NCBI GenBank assembly: GCA_023374045.1
Contig: CM041776.1
Span: 283,091,999 to 283,155,998, forward strand
DNA: 64,000 nucleotides
DNA from: Limonium bicolor
Lineage: Eukaryota > Streptophyta > Magnoliopsida > Caryophyllales > Plumbaginaceae
Reading direction: 5' to 3'
Made by a program: the position numbers and the translations under genes. The notes under the pieces were generated by a model. It saw only the letters and a list, made by a program, of their open reading frames with translations. It searched no databases and had not been told where the DNA came from. This document shows positions 24,410 to 36,869 of this stretch, piece by piece (the first letter of the stretch is position 1; each line of letters begins with the position of its first letter).

Positions 24410-25087
24410 TGGTCACAAATAACCACACTAAGGAAAGATGCAAAGAGCATAAATTGGACTTGGAGTTGTATTGCATTTTCAAAAAGGATTTTCAATTGGT
24501 ATTTTCAAAACCTTCGATTGATACTTTAAATAAAGAAAGTTCTCCTATGCTTAACCTCGTAAAGAATATTTTCGTAGTACTTGCTCACAAGCTGAGGACG
24601 TATGAGCCCTTGTCTTCGGACCGGTGACATTAAAAGTATATATGTTAAAAAAATTAAGTGATTGTTTTGATCTCCCAAAGGAACGGGGACCAGAAGGTGT
24701 CCATCGCGGCCGGGTTCTGCGGGATCACAGTGTATATAAAGGTATTTTTGGTTGTTATACATGCTAAGACATGTTGTGTGGTATGTGTAATAAATATTAT
24801 CATGACCTATGAGTCTAAATGTTGTTATGTTACCCAGACCTGAGAGTCTGAGGGTTATTATGTAAGTACAAATGTTGTTAAGATACCCGGACCGTTAAGT
24901 CCGAGGTTATTATGTAAGTATGATTATGTATGGATGTGGACATGTTACCTGGACCGTTAAGTCAAGGTTGTGATGTAAAGTATGTTTGGTTATGGAAGTT
25001 TTATCGTGCAAGTAATTCCTAGATTCTATGGAAGGATACGAGGGAAACCGTGAACTTCGAGGACGAATTCTTTTAAGGGGGGTAGAT
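24410..25087 (+). other. 3' internal end of a long-LTR gypsy element
   Basis: The last 60 bases (gaacttcgaggacgaattc then ttttaaggggggtagat) are the typical end of plant chromovirus-type (Tekay/Del-like) internal regions, the second part being the polypurine tract just before the LTR. Upstream, about 24830-24975 has three loose repeats of accgttaagtc...ggttattatgtaagta. No pol remains; the element is truncated where the MULE gene resumes. Confidence 0.7.
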
Positions 25088-28000
25088 TGAAATACCCCAA
25101 ACCTTGATATGTTGTTTAAATATTAAACTATGGTATATAAAGGCTAAAAATTGCCTTAGAAACATTAGTGAACAATTTAAACCATAGTAAAAACAATAAA
25201 GTACCATAAAGACAATTTGAGCAAAACATGCTCTAAACTTGGAATGAACTTGGTTAGGATCCAAAGAGCCTACCAAGACTTAATAATATGCAATTATGAT
25301 TCGATAAGGCTAATTAAGTCCTTAAGAAACATTTGTAGACAATTTAAAACCAAACAAAACACAAGAAAACACCATAAAGTCAATTAAGCAAATACTTGCC
25401 CTAGACTTGGTGTAACCTTGTATAGGACCTAAAGTCATTCCAAGACCTTATTAACATGCTAATGAACATGTTAAATCAATTACTAAAGAAAACCAAGCTT
25501 GAAGACAAGTTAAAACACAAAATGTGCTTTAAGGAGTCTTAAAGCACATTTTTGAAAAAATTGTCTTGGAAATGGGTTTTGAGTGGCTAAATGCCCATCA
25601 TTACTGTTTAATCAACATGTGTACTACTTAGTATCACATTAGGAAGTCTAAATCAATGGGAAATCAAAAATTTCACAAATATGTGCACTAATTAGTGAAT
25701 AGTGCTCAAATAGTGCTAGTTTTGGCTTTAGTCAACTTCAATTAGTTAAATGGTCCAACAAGGCCATATGTATGTTATTTTTGAAGGGGGGGGGGGGCGG
25801 TTTTTTAGAGTGTGAGTCATCACACTTGGCCAGAAAATAAAGAAAGAAAGAATGAATAAAGTAAAAGTTACTATTTACCTTTTATAACATTAATATCTTA
25901 ACAAAAGGCTTACCTCTCACCTCCTCTCTTCATTTCCTCCATTCACCACCACCGTTCTTCTTCTTCCTCCCCTCTCAAAATCGTTTTTGCTACAACACCC
26001 TCAATTCTCCATCTTCTTTTGCTTGTAACTCATGGCTCAATGCTCCAAATTTAATTTCAAGACTACCTTTGTCTTAGTTAGACCAAGCTCTACACTTCTA
26101 TCTTTCCAAATCTTCAAGAACTCCATTTTGGTGCCATGAAGAATCTCCATTGAAGGAGGAAAAGCTCATCTTTTCACACCTTGTCATTCTCCTTTGCTTC
26201 AAGGTAAGGAAAATCAAAGAAAATCCATGTTTCCCTTCATTTTCATATATAGCCAAAAATTCACCTCTTAATGGTGCATTATCTTGCTCTTCATTTAGCT
26301 TGAATAAATCTTCAAAGGACTAGGAGGAGTCCTCTCTTGCTTCTTAATCAAGCTCTCTTTCAAATTCCAAAGGTAAACATCAATTTTAGTGTTTTAAAAC
26401 ACTTATGTAATCTAGGGTTTATTATTGAGTTTAAGTATGAAACTTAATGCTCATTACCCTTATATGTGTATTGGTTAGAAGATTGACAAGTGATAAAAGC
26501 TCCTTGCCGATTTTCAATCAAGAAAGAACAAGAGAAAACAAGTGAGAAAATCTTGAAGAGAAGAGGTAAATGACCTCTCTTAATGTAGTTTTGTGTACTA
26601 GGGAATTGAGCTATATTTGCTTAAAAATAACCTAAAGAGCCAATGGGAAATGAGCTAGAAATCTATCCACAAGGTGGACTAAAAGGACATGGGAGCATTG
26701 TTGTGTGTAATTGCAGATTGAAGGCATTTAAATGTGGAAATTCAGTGTTTAAGATTAATGCAATTTGAGGGCCTAAGAGCCATGTTATTTAAGGGCCTAA
26801 GTGCCAAGCAATTTAAGTTTATGCACTATATTGTGATGTAGTGCAGTTTAAAGGTTTAGTTGTGTGTAAAGAACATTTCTTGTGAAGATGAATGTCTTTG
26901 ATGGTTAAAGGATGAAAGACCATATGTTTGTGTGTAAGGATGTGTATTAAGAGATTGAGTGTTCTTGATTGTATAAAAGTGGAAAACTATGTGTTTTGGT
27001 GTAAGGTGATACAAGAGAAGCTATGGCAAAATTTAGTTGATAAATGTGTTGTAATGAGATTTTATGACCTAGAAGGTACTAGGAATTTGTTAAGTGTTAA
27101 GATGGTGAAAGGAAGTGATTTAAGGTGTTCTTAAGTGTTAAGATGCCTTGGGCATAATCTTGGAGATTTAGAGAACTAATGGATGATTTCTAGATACACC
27201 AAGGTCATGGTGGAGATGTGGTGAAGTCTTGTGAAAACTTGGTAACAAAGAGGTAAAATGCCTTGTGAAGGATTAAGTATGAACTTGTGGAAAATCTTAA
27301 TGAATTGTGTAAAGGAGGTGTTTGTGTGAAATAATGCTTATGGAGTAGTGGTAATGTTTGTGAGGAAACACTTTGGCTAGTGATATTGTAGGCATGATTC
27401 ACCACTTAGAATTCCTAAGAAAATGTTATAAGTGTTAGGAATTTTTGTAAGAAATTGAGTAACAAGTTAGTGATGATTTAGGAAGGGTTAGTGCATGTTT
27501 TAAGGTGTTTAAACATGTAGGAAACATGTGGAAAGATTATGGAATGATTAGGTAAGGTTTAAGGTAGGATTAGGGGTTGAAAATGGTGTTTTGACAACTT
27601 ATTAACAAGGTCCGGGACTTAGCCTTTGTATAGGTACCTGGACCACCCTTAAAAATGTGCTGAAAATGAAGTTTGTAAGTGGTCCGGGTCCTTAGTCCAG
27701 GACCAAGACCCGGACCAAGTGAAAATAAGGGCCGAGAGTACATTCTAGTATTGGTCCGGGACCTTGGGTCCGGACCAAGTCCCGGACCAGGGCAAAAATT
27801 GTCCAAATGTGTTTTAATGACTTCTAATGATGGGGGATTGGATGGTAATGGTTTTAGGTGATGTTTAGGCCTTGTTTGGTGACATGTAAAGGCCTTAAAA
27901 AGGTGTAAACAAGTGTTAGGTTGAATGTGAGAGTTGTGAACTTAAGATCACAAGAGTAAAATTAAGTATAGGCGGGATAACGGGGTTAACTATGGGCGTT

Positions 28001-28666
28001 AGACGTTAAACAATCATATTACCCCGATGTTAATGAAAGTAATTGTAATGTTACCAGTTGTTCGAGAATTGTTTGAGGAACATAAGAGGACATATTAGAG
28101 TGGACCTTGGTGACAGGTATGGTTTTCTTGCAACCTGTGTTCTACCGGATTACACCGGCTTGTATGCCAACTTGTTTTTCTGTGTGTTTGCCACCTTGCA
28201 AGAATAAGCATGAAATGAGTTTATAGTAATTAATTTATGTGGCTGTCTAATTCCGATACCGTTTAACCTCGAAAGTGTTAAACCTTAGCTAACCAAATCT
28301 AGGATCACATAAGAGATCGGTATTCGGATTTAACGACCCAAACCATGGGAACGTTCTAATCACGGCTATGCGTGAGTTAGTTGTGTGTTGTTTGTGCGTG
28401 TAAGTATGTTACCTCCCTTGTGTGTTTAACCCGGTTATAATACCTTATGGTGTGTGGATGTGATAGGTTCCATAATGGAGCTATTAACTATATATATATA
28501 TTATGGGGGTGAGGAATCCGGTCGTTCCGGTCGCGCGTGTTGTTTGGGAGTTGATGTATACAGTTTCCTTAACTCCCTCTCTGTTATGGTTGTTTTCCTT
28601 CTTGGTCTTCAATCACCCTCAAGCTTAACCAAGGCTATTTACTGACTCACGTCGGTTTCGGGGGAT

Positions 28667-28870
28667 ATGTACGGTGTGTTCGGTACTATATTGAGACCGA
28701 CACATCTCAGTAAAGTTAATATGTATGGTGTGTTCGGTACTATATTGAGACCGACACATCTCAGTAAAAGTTGATATGTACGGTGTGTTCGGTACTATAC
28801 TGAGACCGACACATCTCAGTAAGTTAATGTGTACGGTGCGTTCGGAATTAATTATATCCGACGTATCTTA
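28667..28870. repeat. 54-bp tandem repeat x 4 in LTR
   Basis: Units start atgtacggtgtgttcggtac and end gaccgacacatctcagtaaa, with starts at about 28667, 28721, 28776 and 28828. The last unit is diverged. Confidence 0.85.
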
Positions 28871-29255
28871 AGTAAATATATGTTCTCTATGTAAAACAAT
28901 AAGTTATTGTATAATGAGCTTAGCATGAGAATAAAAAGATTCTCTAGGCTCCAATGAGATTACTAATTCACATCTCGGGGTACGTGTCCTCACGTGACCC
29001 TCTCCAAGTTATGTTGTATGTACATTAAATGTGATATGAGTTGTTATGTAGAGTATGTGGATCATGGGTATCAATCCCAGGTTGTAATAAGAGGAATTTA
29101 AGTATAACCCGGCTAACGGTAAGTGTCGTCTAACAAGGAATTAGCTCCATTAAAGGAGAAACCCTCAAGGGTTAAAAACACAATGAGTGATCTAACGAGT
29201 ATTGATGTGTTGACTGATTTGTTGGGCCCCATTGTTGTGGGTATGTAATGTGTTA

Positions 29256-32200
29256 TGTAACACCCCTCTCCATAATCACGTAATAATCTCTCACGTAGCA
29301 ATAAATAAAACGTCTTACAGCGGAAGAATAAATAATAACAACAATACTCGCTCGGGTGTCACCGGCCATTACTCGCCCATGCAAGTAACGAAGCCCAAAA
29401 CATCCAACTTCCAACATAACAAACAACTACTAACCGCCGTGATAATGAGAAAACTCCTATACATCATACTAAGTCCATACTCATAAACATCGACAAGTGA
29501 GCGTCTACCCAACCTGAATATACATAACTGTATTATATTACAACTCCATGTGCGGTAATTAAAATAAACTCTAATTACCCTGCTCTCGCACTTCGGCTTC
29601 GGCAATAGTCAACAACCTGCATAATGGTGTAGTATTAGCGATATACGCTGAGTATGCCGGGCCTGGATCCTAATGGTCACTTAGTCATTTTAACCATCTT
29701 ATTGCTAGATTGGTTTCATGCTTTACCATTTTATAGTTATAATCAAAACTGTATACACATGTATAATATACATAATCATCCATCCAAACATTCATAACCA
29801 CTTACTCATCCATCCAAACATTAACCACTTAACCATCCATCCAATTCAAACAGTCATAAAATCTCACAACAACAATTGTATATCGAACGTATCGAAATAA
29901 TAACAGTATAATGTACAACGTACAATCGCCGTAGCGTTCACCATCCATTGTTAATTTAATTTAATTTGGCCTTCAAGGCCCCATCCATATCAATTGATTA
30001 CAGTATAATGTACAATGTACAATCACCGTAGCGTACAGTTTTCATAGTTAATTTAATTTGGCCTTTAAGGCCCCATCCATCCAAACCATATTAATTAATT
30101 ACCAGTTGGGCCTCATGTAAAGACAACCTCATAACCTCACCATGGACAGTAGTCCTCCCGTACACACAAAGGTGCTCATTTCGCCAGAGTTCGGAGGCCC
30201 CTGACTATTCACTTAGCCTCGTAAGGCGTCCATATAAAGGCCGTAGCCACCTGACCCACGATCCAAATAGGGCTCGTTGGGTATAAACCTGAGCGGAACC
30301 CGATCGGGAACCCCTCAGTGATCACAAATGCGCAACCAAGTAGTTCGTAAACTACCGGGATTCCTCACCTCAACTCATACCATCTCTCTCTCATAATGTT
30401 TAAGATCTGCTCTTAGTCTTATGGAGAATAATCATTAGTTAGCTGCCCAATGGGTCTCACGCATACCTAGAAGTAATCTAGGTCATATTCATGTTCGAGA
30501 TCCATGCTCTAGAGACCGACAATGTCGTGACTCGTCCCTAAGTATTTTACTTAGGTTACCATATACTTAATATTAATACTATTGGTATTATATCAAGTAA
30601 CCGTCATGTTATCACATTAAACGTATAGTATGTTTATATAAGTCGATCTATAGTCGACGTAGTGTTAGTCCCGTAGGACGCTCGTGCATAAATAATTAAT
30701 GCAATAACACCCATAAACACATACATGTATCCAAAACACTTAACACACATCACCAACCAAATCCGAGCCCAAGGAGTTTCCTTAGGACAACTCGGATCAA
30801 ACCCCTTTACATACCGTTCACCAAGACCTAGGATACGCAGTGTAGACCACTAGCTCGTCAAGCGCTTCCGTCTGTAGTATGATCTAAACGGTAATAAAAC
30901 TATAAGTCAGTCTCCATGACTAACTACATCCGGTACTTCCGAATAACAAGTAACCCCGACAGTTCATCCTCGATTTCTATAGTTAATTGTTACAGGTTTC
31001 TCTAAACCAGTCGGCTTTGTTACTAAAGCTTGTATGTCAAAACATTTCGACTGTTAAGTTAAATTCGTTATATTTCTTTAATCTTATTCACCATTAAACT
31101 TAGGTATATACCTATAATTGCATGTATGCATGCATTATTACATTATATGGTATTATTTTCCCACCATCCATTATAATACATTGTATCATATAATCCATTA
31201 TCTTTAGCAAATTATATTTGCATTCAAAAACTCATAACTTATAGTTTTGTAACTATTTTTTGTAATAACCACCACCATTATATTATATGGTTTCCAACCA
31301 TAATATATATTCATCATTATATACATTATTCTTGTATATGTATATTTACCACGTAGGTAAATTTCATGAGTTTTAAAACTCTTATATCATATGTTACATT
31401 TTATCATCTTATATTAGATGATTATTCCTATTAGTTGTATTATATTATACAACTTATATTAAGATTATTATCCTAATATTATGTAACATTTTATGTAGTA
31501 TAATCACAACTCCTAAGGTTTATTCAATAATTACCTTAGTTTATAAATCTTATTTATTTATAGTTTGTCACATTATTTAATGTGAATATCCTTACTTATA
31601 TTAATTCCACCTAAACCATATAATTGTTATAACATTTATAACTTTGTAGACCATAGTCTAAAATTCATATTCCAATCTTTTATAATTCGGTACAGCCCTT
31701 TAATTTATTCAAATTCTATTTTGACCACATAACATTATATAATGTTATACCATATACTAATATCATATAATATGATATTTTTATTTCCCTTAACTTGTAA
31801 CCTATAGTTTTTATACAAAACTATTATATTGTCGCATGGGCACCATTTAAAAACCATATTCTTTTTCATATACCATAGTTTCCTTTATTTACAAATTCAC
31901 CCCATTATTTATACCATGTTATATATATCATATAATATAACATTTTAACTTATAAAATGGTATAACCTATGGTTATATTTTTGTAAATTCCGAACAGACC
32001 TACCAAATTCCTATAATTGCCATTTGGCCCAATTTATAACATATAGTTTTATAATATCATTAAAACTATATATTATACATATATCTTATTAATACTCTTA
32101 TATAATTCTAAAAATCACCAAATTTCACCAAAGGGTTATAATTACCCTTACTAACCCATATACTTTCGGTATTCACAATACCACCACATAAATTCTCCAA

Positions 32201-34555
32201 AGTGTCATAATGACATAATAACTATATATATACATATATAGTTTATCTTAATTCCAAAATCAACCCAATAAATTCCTAAAAATTCCTAATAGCCCATGGG
32301 TGTTTATAATACCATTATACACCCTTTATTTTTTGGTAAAACATATACCACATATATTATAACATTGTTACAATTAAATACATAACTTATTATAAACCTT
32401 AAATAAGTTATCTAACTTATTTAATTTGGTCAAAACCTACCATATGGTCAAGGTTGACCACCTTAATATTTCCTTGACCATTAATCTCCACATATTACGG
32501 TTTATACCCATAATTTTTCAGAAATTACCATTTAACCCCAAAACTTTATATAATCTTATAATTTTTATTTAAACTCATTAAAACCTCTAAATTTCGGCTA
32601 TATCATTATAAAGCCCCCAAATTTAATTTAATTACACTATAACCCCCATTCCTTGCGGTAATTTATTTTTAGCACCTAAACTTAATTAAAGCTTATAATG
32701 CATAAATAAAATGGCCTAAAGTACATGGCCTTATTACAAACATTAGCTTGTAAAATAAATACACATAAATGCCCAAAAGTACTTTAACCTCTCGGCCCTT
32801 ACCACATGTTTTCAATTTTACCAATTTTCCACATAATGTCTTAAATTTGACAATTATGTTAATTAATTAGTTATAAATTTACTAAACCATTCCTTAATCA
32901 CCTAAGGTCAAAATAAGACCTTAATATAACCATTCACTCATGGCACATTTATATACATATGTATAAACACATATTAATATACCAAGTGTAGGTTTAAGTG
33001 ATTTATACCTTATTTTTGCCAAGTATAAGCCTTGTTTGGCCACGGCTGTATGGAGATTTATTTTCCACAGCTTAGTTTACATGTTTTCAAACAGCAATTA
33101 AGGCATGGTTAGTCTCCAAGCAAGATCTAACCATAAGAAATGTTAAATGTCAATTTTCAAGGTAAATTTACCTTAGAATACCAAGGCAACCATGATGTAT
33201 CTTCGGCCTATATTTACAGTAGGTAAATATCATCAAAAGAGCTACTAAAGCCAAGCTTTAAACTGGTATAACTCAGATTAGAAGATAGCTAATTTTTACC
33301 TTGTTTAAAATGCCTAAAATGGTGTTTTAGGCTTGGATCTGGCTATACCTTGAAGCTCTTGATATACCAACTGAATAAGTATGTTAAGAAGAAGATAATA
33401 AGGCTAGGAACAAAGTTTCACAGCCGAATTTTAAGGGAATCAAAAGATATGTGCTTAAAGCACATTTTTATACCTTAAGAACAAGATTAGCTTTCTCTCA
33501 CCTTCTTCCCTTGTTAATGCCGAGATACACCCTCCATTTAACCTCCAAAACAACCTAAGAACATTGATGGAAATGGTTGATGCTTTGCTCCATGGAAAGA
33601 TGAAAGAATTGTGAAGAAAATGAACATAAAATGACTAATTAAGCTTACCTAGGTACAAGGTGTTTCTTCTATGTTCTTGGTGATTAGCCACGGTTTGGAG
33701 AATCCAAAGAGAGGAGGAAGGCAGCTTGGTGTCGGCAGGAGTGAAGGCAAATGAAGAAAAGTAGCTTAATTTGCTTTTATGACATAAAAAGATTACTTTA
33801 TCAAATAGTATTTGGTGACTCATTACATTAGCTGTATAACTGATTGGAAATTGATAATTGGTGGGGGGGACATTACAGCTGTAGGAGGTCGGCAATGGTG
33901 GTCTTTGGTCAATGGGTGACCTTTGACCATAGTTAATATTAAGTAACCAAATGTTATTTTTGGGTACTATTCATACTAAATTGTCCATTTGATTTTTATT
34001 TCCAAACTTTGATTTAGACTTTATAATATAGTCTATAATGTCAAATTAATGATATAAATGATATACTCCAGTATTTAAATGACAAAAAGTCATTATCTTA
34101 GAGCTCATACACAAAACGTGCTTTAAGGTGTTTTTAGTGCACATTTTGTGTCACAGGGTGTTTCTGAGCTCTGTTTTCTTTGAGACAGTTTTTTTGTGTT
34201 CCTTACATGATATTGATCTTAGGAATCCAACTTTACATAAATATAGGTCATTAGACCTTTAAGGTTTTCTTAGAGCACATTTTGCCCTACTTGACCTTGA
34301 AGCATATAAATGCTTGTTCTTTGTGTTGGAGTGTTGCCAACAATTGTAATATGTTTAGTAATGTGTTAATAAGCTTAGGACAAAATTTTAGGTCCTAAGA
34401 AGTTCATTTGGGTATTTATTTACCCTTAAACAGTCAAGGGTGCAATATGTTGCTTGTGTTGACCATTGTTGTTCTCAATTGACTTTTGAGGCATGTTTAG
34501 GCCTTATCAATGTGATAGATGTTTAATCCATGTTTTATTAGTTTAGGGTATTTCA
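29256..34555 (-). repeat. 5.3-kb solo LTR (gypsy), reverse oriented, nested
   Basis: Left end tgtaacacccctctccataa...cttacagcggaagaataaat is the reverse complement of a Tekay/Del-like LTR end; right end gtttagggtatttca is the reverse complement of the LTR start TGAAATACCC. Perfect 5-bp duplications TGTTA flank it (29251-29255, 34556-34560). No gag-pol, primer site or polypurine tract is seen inside, so a solo LTR formed by LTR-LTR recombination fits best; a non-coding element with unrecognised internal part is the alternative. Very AT-rich between 31000 and 33000. Confidence 0.8.
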
Positions 34556-35072
34556 TGTTATGTGTTTATAGTTTTCATGCATGATTTAAATATAATCAAC
34601 CGCATGTTTAGACGACAAATAGTTGTGCATGGCCCGTTAGCATGCGGGCTGCACGATTACATACCAGCAAAGGTGCTGAGCCCTTGGGGGGCCACCCTTT
34701 CTTTGCTTTTAAGGTACAAGGAGCTAGAAGCCGTTCGAGAGTAGGACGGGGTAGTTGTCTGCGCAAGGGTAGTTCATTTAGTTGCTTATGTACTGTAGGT
34801 GTAGTAGACCGAAATTGTTGTCGGCATTAGTTTGTAAATATCTCGGTACAGTTGGAATGTTAATGTGTAATGATTGTTGGAAATGGAAAGAGATTGTAAT
34901 GTGTAGTTGCTCGGGGATCTGGTCCATCAGACCGATACAATGTATATGTATTAGCCTTGTTAGCCACGTGGGTGGTTAACGGCGTGTAACACCAATGAGT
35001 TAAGTAATGTGATGATTTATGTTTTCCGCTGCAAATGGTTGTCAAGTGTATTGTTAGTTGGGGTGTTCACAC

Positions 35073-35401
35073 TATCTACCCAAGCTTTCACTTCTTTCTT
35101 TACTCCTAAATGGCTGATCTATTTGAAATAAGTAACCTGTATCCACCACCAGAGGTCGATTATACATCGGTTGCATGTAGTCATCCATCTCTACATTATG
35201 ATCTTGAACGCCTTCATCAAAATTCATCCCAACTTTCATCAGTAGTTCAGTCACTTTCCTGCAATAAGGGTCGAGAGAATGTTAGACGAATGTGAAATAT
35301 GAAATATTAGTGTGTATATGATTTACAAAGACAATAAACTAAATACTTACTGGGTTTGATACTGGAACAAAATCATGATCGGAATTTGAAGATTGACTCA
35401 T
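35073..35401 (-). pseudogene. MULE transposase 5' exons, separated from the rest
   Basis: Exon 1 starts at ATG 35401 (MSQSSNSDHDFVPVSNP) and ends at a GTAAGT donor (35350). After a 92-bp intron, exon 2 (from 35258) reads KVTELLMKVGMNFDEGVQD ... YLFQIDQPFRSKE, which matches the segment just before the DNA-binding part of plant MULE transposases. It is cut at 35072 by the gypsy LTR. The missing middle (FAR1-like DNA-binding region) is not found at 24409, so insertion was accompanied by loss. A TATA box and a plant-like leader lie upstream. Confidence 0.65.
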
Positions 35402-35510
35402 GTCTAGCTACTTGAACAGTTTTACGAAAATTTTTTTGAAGAGAGTCAGGAGATAGAGAGCTTTGAGAATAGGAGAGTGAGTGTGTGAAGATGAAATGGA
35501 GGATGCATCC

Positions 35511-35520
35511 CTTATATAGA
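35511..35520 (-). promoter_or_regulatory. TATA box of MULE gene
   Basis: tctatataag on the minus strand, about 110 bases upstream of the ATG at 35401, followed by a CT-rich leader. Confidence 0.6.
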
Positions 35521-35559
35521 GGTTGGTCATGAACTATCCACAAGGTTACAAGTTCAAAA

Positions 35560-36232
35560 ACGGTAACCTGGTACGTGAACAGTGATCTAGTAGGTGTACC
35601 TCTTCTTGGCAAAAGTAATTACCAACGGTAACTTTTAATTCACTTTGTACCGGATGCAGTCCTACGGTACGTGAACAGTGACCTGGTACGTGTACCTCTT
35701 CCTGTCAAAGTAATTACCAACGGTAACTTTTAATTCACTTTGTACCGGATGCAGTAACCTGGTACGTGAACAGTGACCTGGTACGTGTACCTCTTCCTGG
35801 CAAAAGTAATTACCAATGGTAACTTTTAATTCACTTTGTACCGGATGCAGTCCTACAGTACTTGAACAGTGACCTGATACGTGAACAGTGACCTGGTACG
35901 TGTACCTCTTCTGGCAAAAGTATTACCAACGGTAACTTTTAATTCACTTTGTACCGGATGCAGTCCTACGGTACGTGACAGTGACCTGGTACGTGTACCT
36001 CTTCCTGGTAAAAGTAATTACCAACGGTAACTTTTAATCACTTTGTACCGGTGCAGTCCTACGGTACGTGAACAGTGACCTGGTACGTGTACCTCTTCCT
36101 GGCAAAAGTAATTACCAACAGTAACTTTAATTCACTTTGTACCGGATGCAGTCCTACAATACGTGAACAGTGACCTGGTACGTGTACCTCTTCCTGGCAA
36201 AAGTAATTACAAACGGTAACTTTTAAGCTCAG
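35560..36232. repeat. 97-bp minisatellite, about 7 copies
   Basis: Unit: cggtacgtgaacagtgacct...ttcctggcaaaagtaattac...ttgtaccggatgcagtcctac. Copies differ by small indels and substitutions. The array lies directly upstream of the MULE TATA box. Confidence 0.9.
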
Positions 36233-36235
36233 AAC

Positions 36236-36695
36236 AGGGGTCTTTTGAATCTTGATAGTCTCTCCATCCACTAATGTAATAACCTCAGAAGGTGGCATTT
36301 TCTACTCACAACTCAGATCCAATAGCTTCGTGATGTTCTCTTCGTTATGATCATCATCCAGAATGACCATACTTGGAATAGAAAGATGTAGCAAGAACTA
36401 TTTCTCCTCATCAGCATATAGCATACCAACATTAATCATACCTTTTGTCCCACCACTCTTTAACTGCCCCCTACAGCCGGGATTCTAACTATCTTTACTC
36501 CAGTTGATGCAAACGACCACATCCTGGTCATTAGATCTTTTGCCACAACACTCAACAGACCACCAATGCACCTAGCAAATGCCTCACTGATCATCTCTAT
36601 AGATTCGATAAACGAAAAAGTCCCCTCCGTCGCATTAGCCAATCCATGCAGAAGATCATGTGTTGTCAGGTCGTGCCTTAAGCAAGCACCCAAAA
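36236..36695 (-). pseudogene. Fragment of WAV3-like vWA-type RING E3 ligase gene
   Basis: On the minus strand the segment reads ATEGTFSFIESIEMISEAFA, RCIGGLLSVVAKDL, INVGMLYADEEK and, after a stop, LLHLSIP ... KLLDLSCE. This is the end of the von Willebrand A domain and the following conserved part of plant WAV3/WAVH-type E3 ubiquitin ligases (GGTFSFIE, AFAQCIGGLLSV and VGELYADEER are family hallmarks). It has a frameshift near 36474, two in-frame stops, and neither the RING finger nor the start of the vWA domain. It looks like a captured, decayed gene piece. The right end (GACLRHDL) is also present at the junction at 41890. Confidence 0.8.
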
Positions 36696-36825
36696 ATAAT
36701 AATAATTAGTATCTAACTTTTGTACCAGACACAGACGTCGCCTGCTCCATGTCACCGTTTTAACGTTACTTTTCTCAGTAGCCGTTGAACTAGCCGTTGG
36801 ACATGTCAGTGACCGTTACTCAAAT

Positions 36826-36835
36826 ATTATAAAAG
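36826..36835 (+). promoter_or_regulatory. TATA box before MULE N-terminal ORF
   Basis: attataaaag, followed after about 45 bases by the first ATG at 36870. The same sequence is present in the duplicate near 42055. Confidence 0.55.
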
Positions 36836-36869
36836 AGGTATTAGTGTCCCAACATACTCATTCCTTACC

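Larger units (their letters stand above)
25088..35071 (+). repeat. Long 3' LTR of gypsy element, interrupted
   Basis: Begins tgaaataccccaaacc right after the polypurine tract and ends ttccgctgcaaatgg...ttggggtgttcaca near 35069-35071, the usual start and end of Tekay/Del-like LTRs. A 5.3-kb reverse LTR plus its duplication (29256-34560) sits inside; without it this LTR is about 4.7 kb. It holds a G run (about 25787), CT-rich leader-like sequence after 25915, a cluster of ggtccgg/ccggacc motifs (27610-27795) and a 54-bp tandem array (28667-28870). No coding potential recognised. Confidence 0.8.

Noticed and set aside
27570..27861. Overlapping ORFs on both strands rich in Pro and Gly
   Set aside because: Produced by the ggtccgg repeat cluster in an LTR; no family match.
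28667..28870. CRISPR-like array
   Set aside because: Head-to-tail 54-bp tandem units without unique spacers, inside a plant LTR. The same holds for the 59-bp and 97-bp arrays.
36236..36695. Functional E3 ligase gene
   Set aside because: Stops, a frameshift and loss of RING and most of vWA show it is a fragment.
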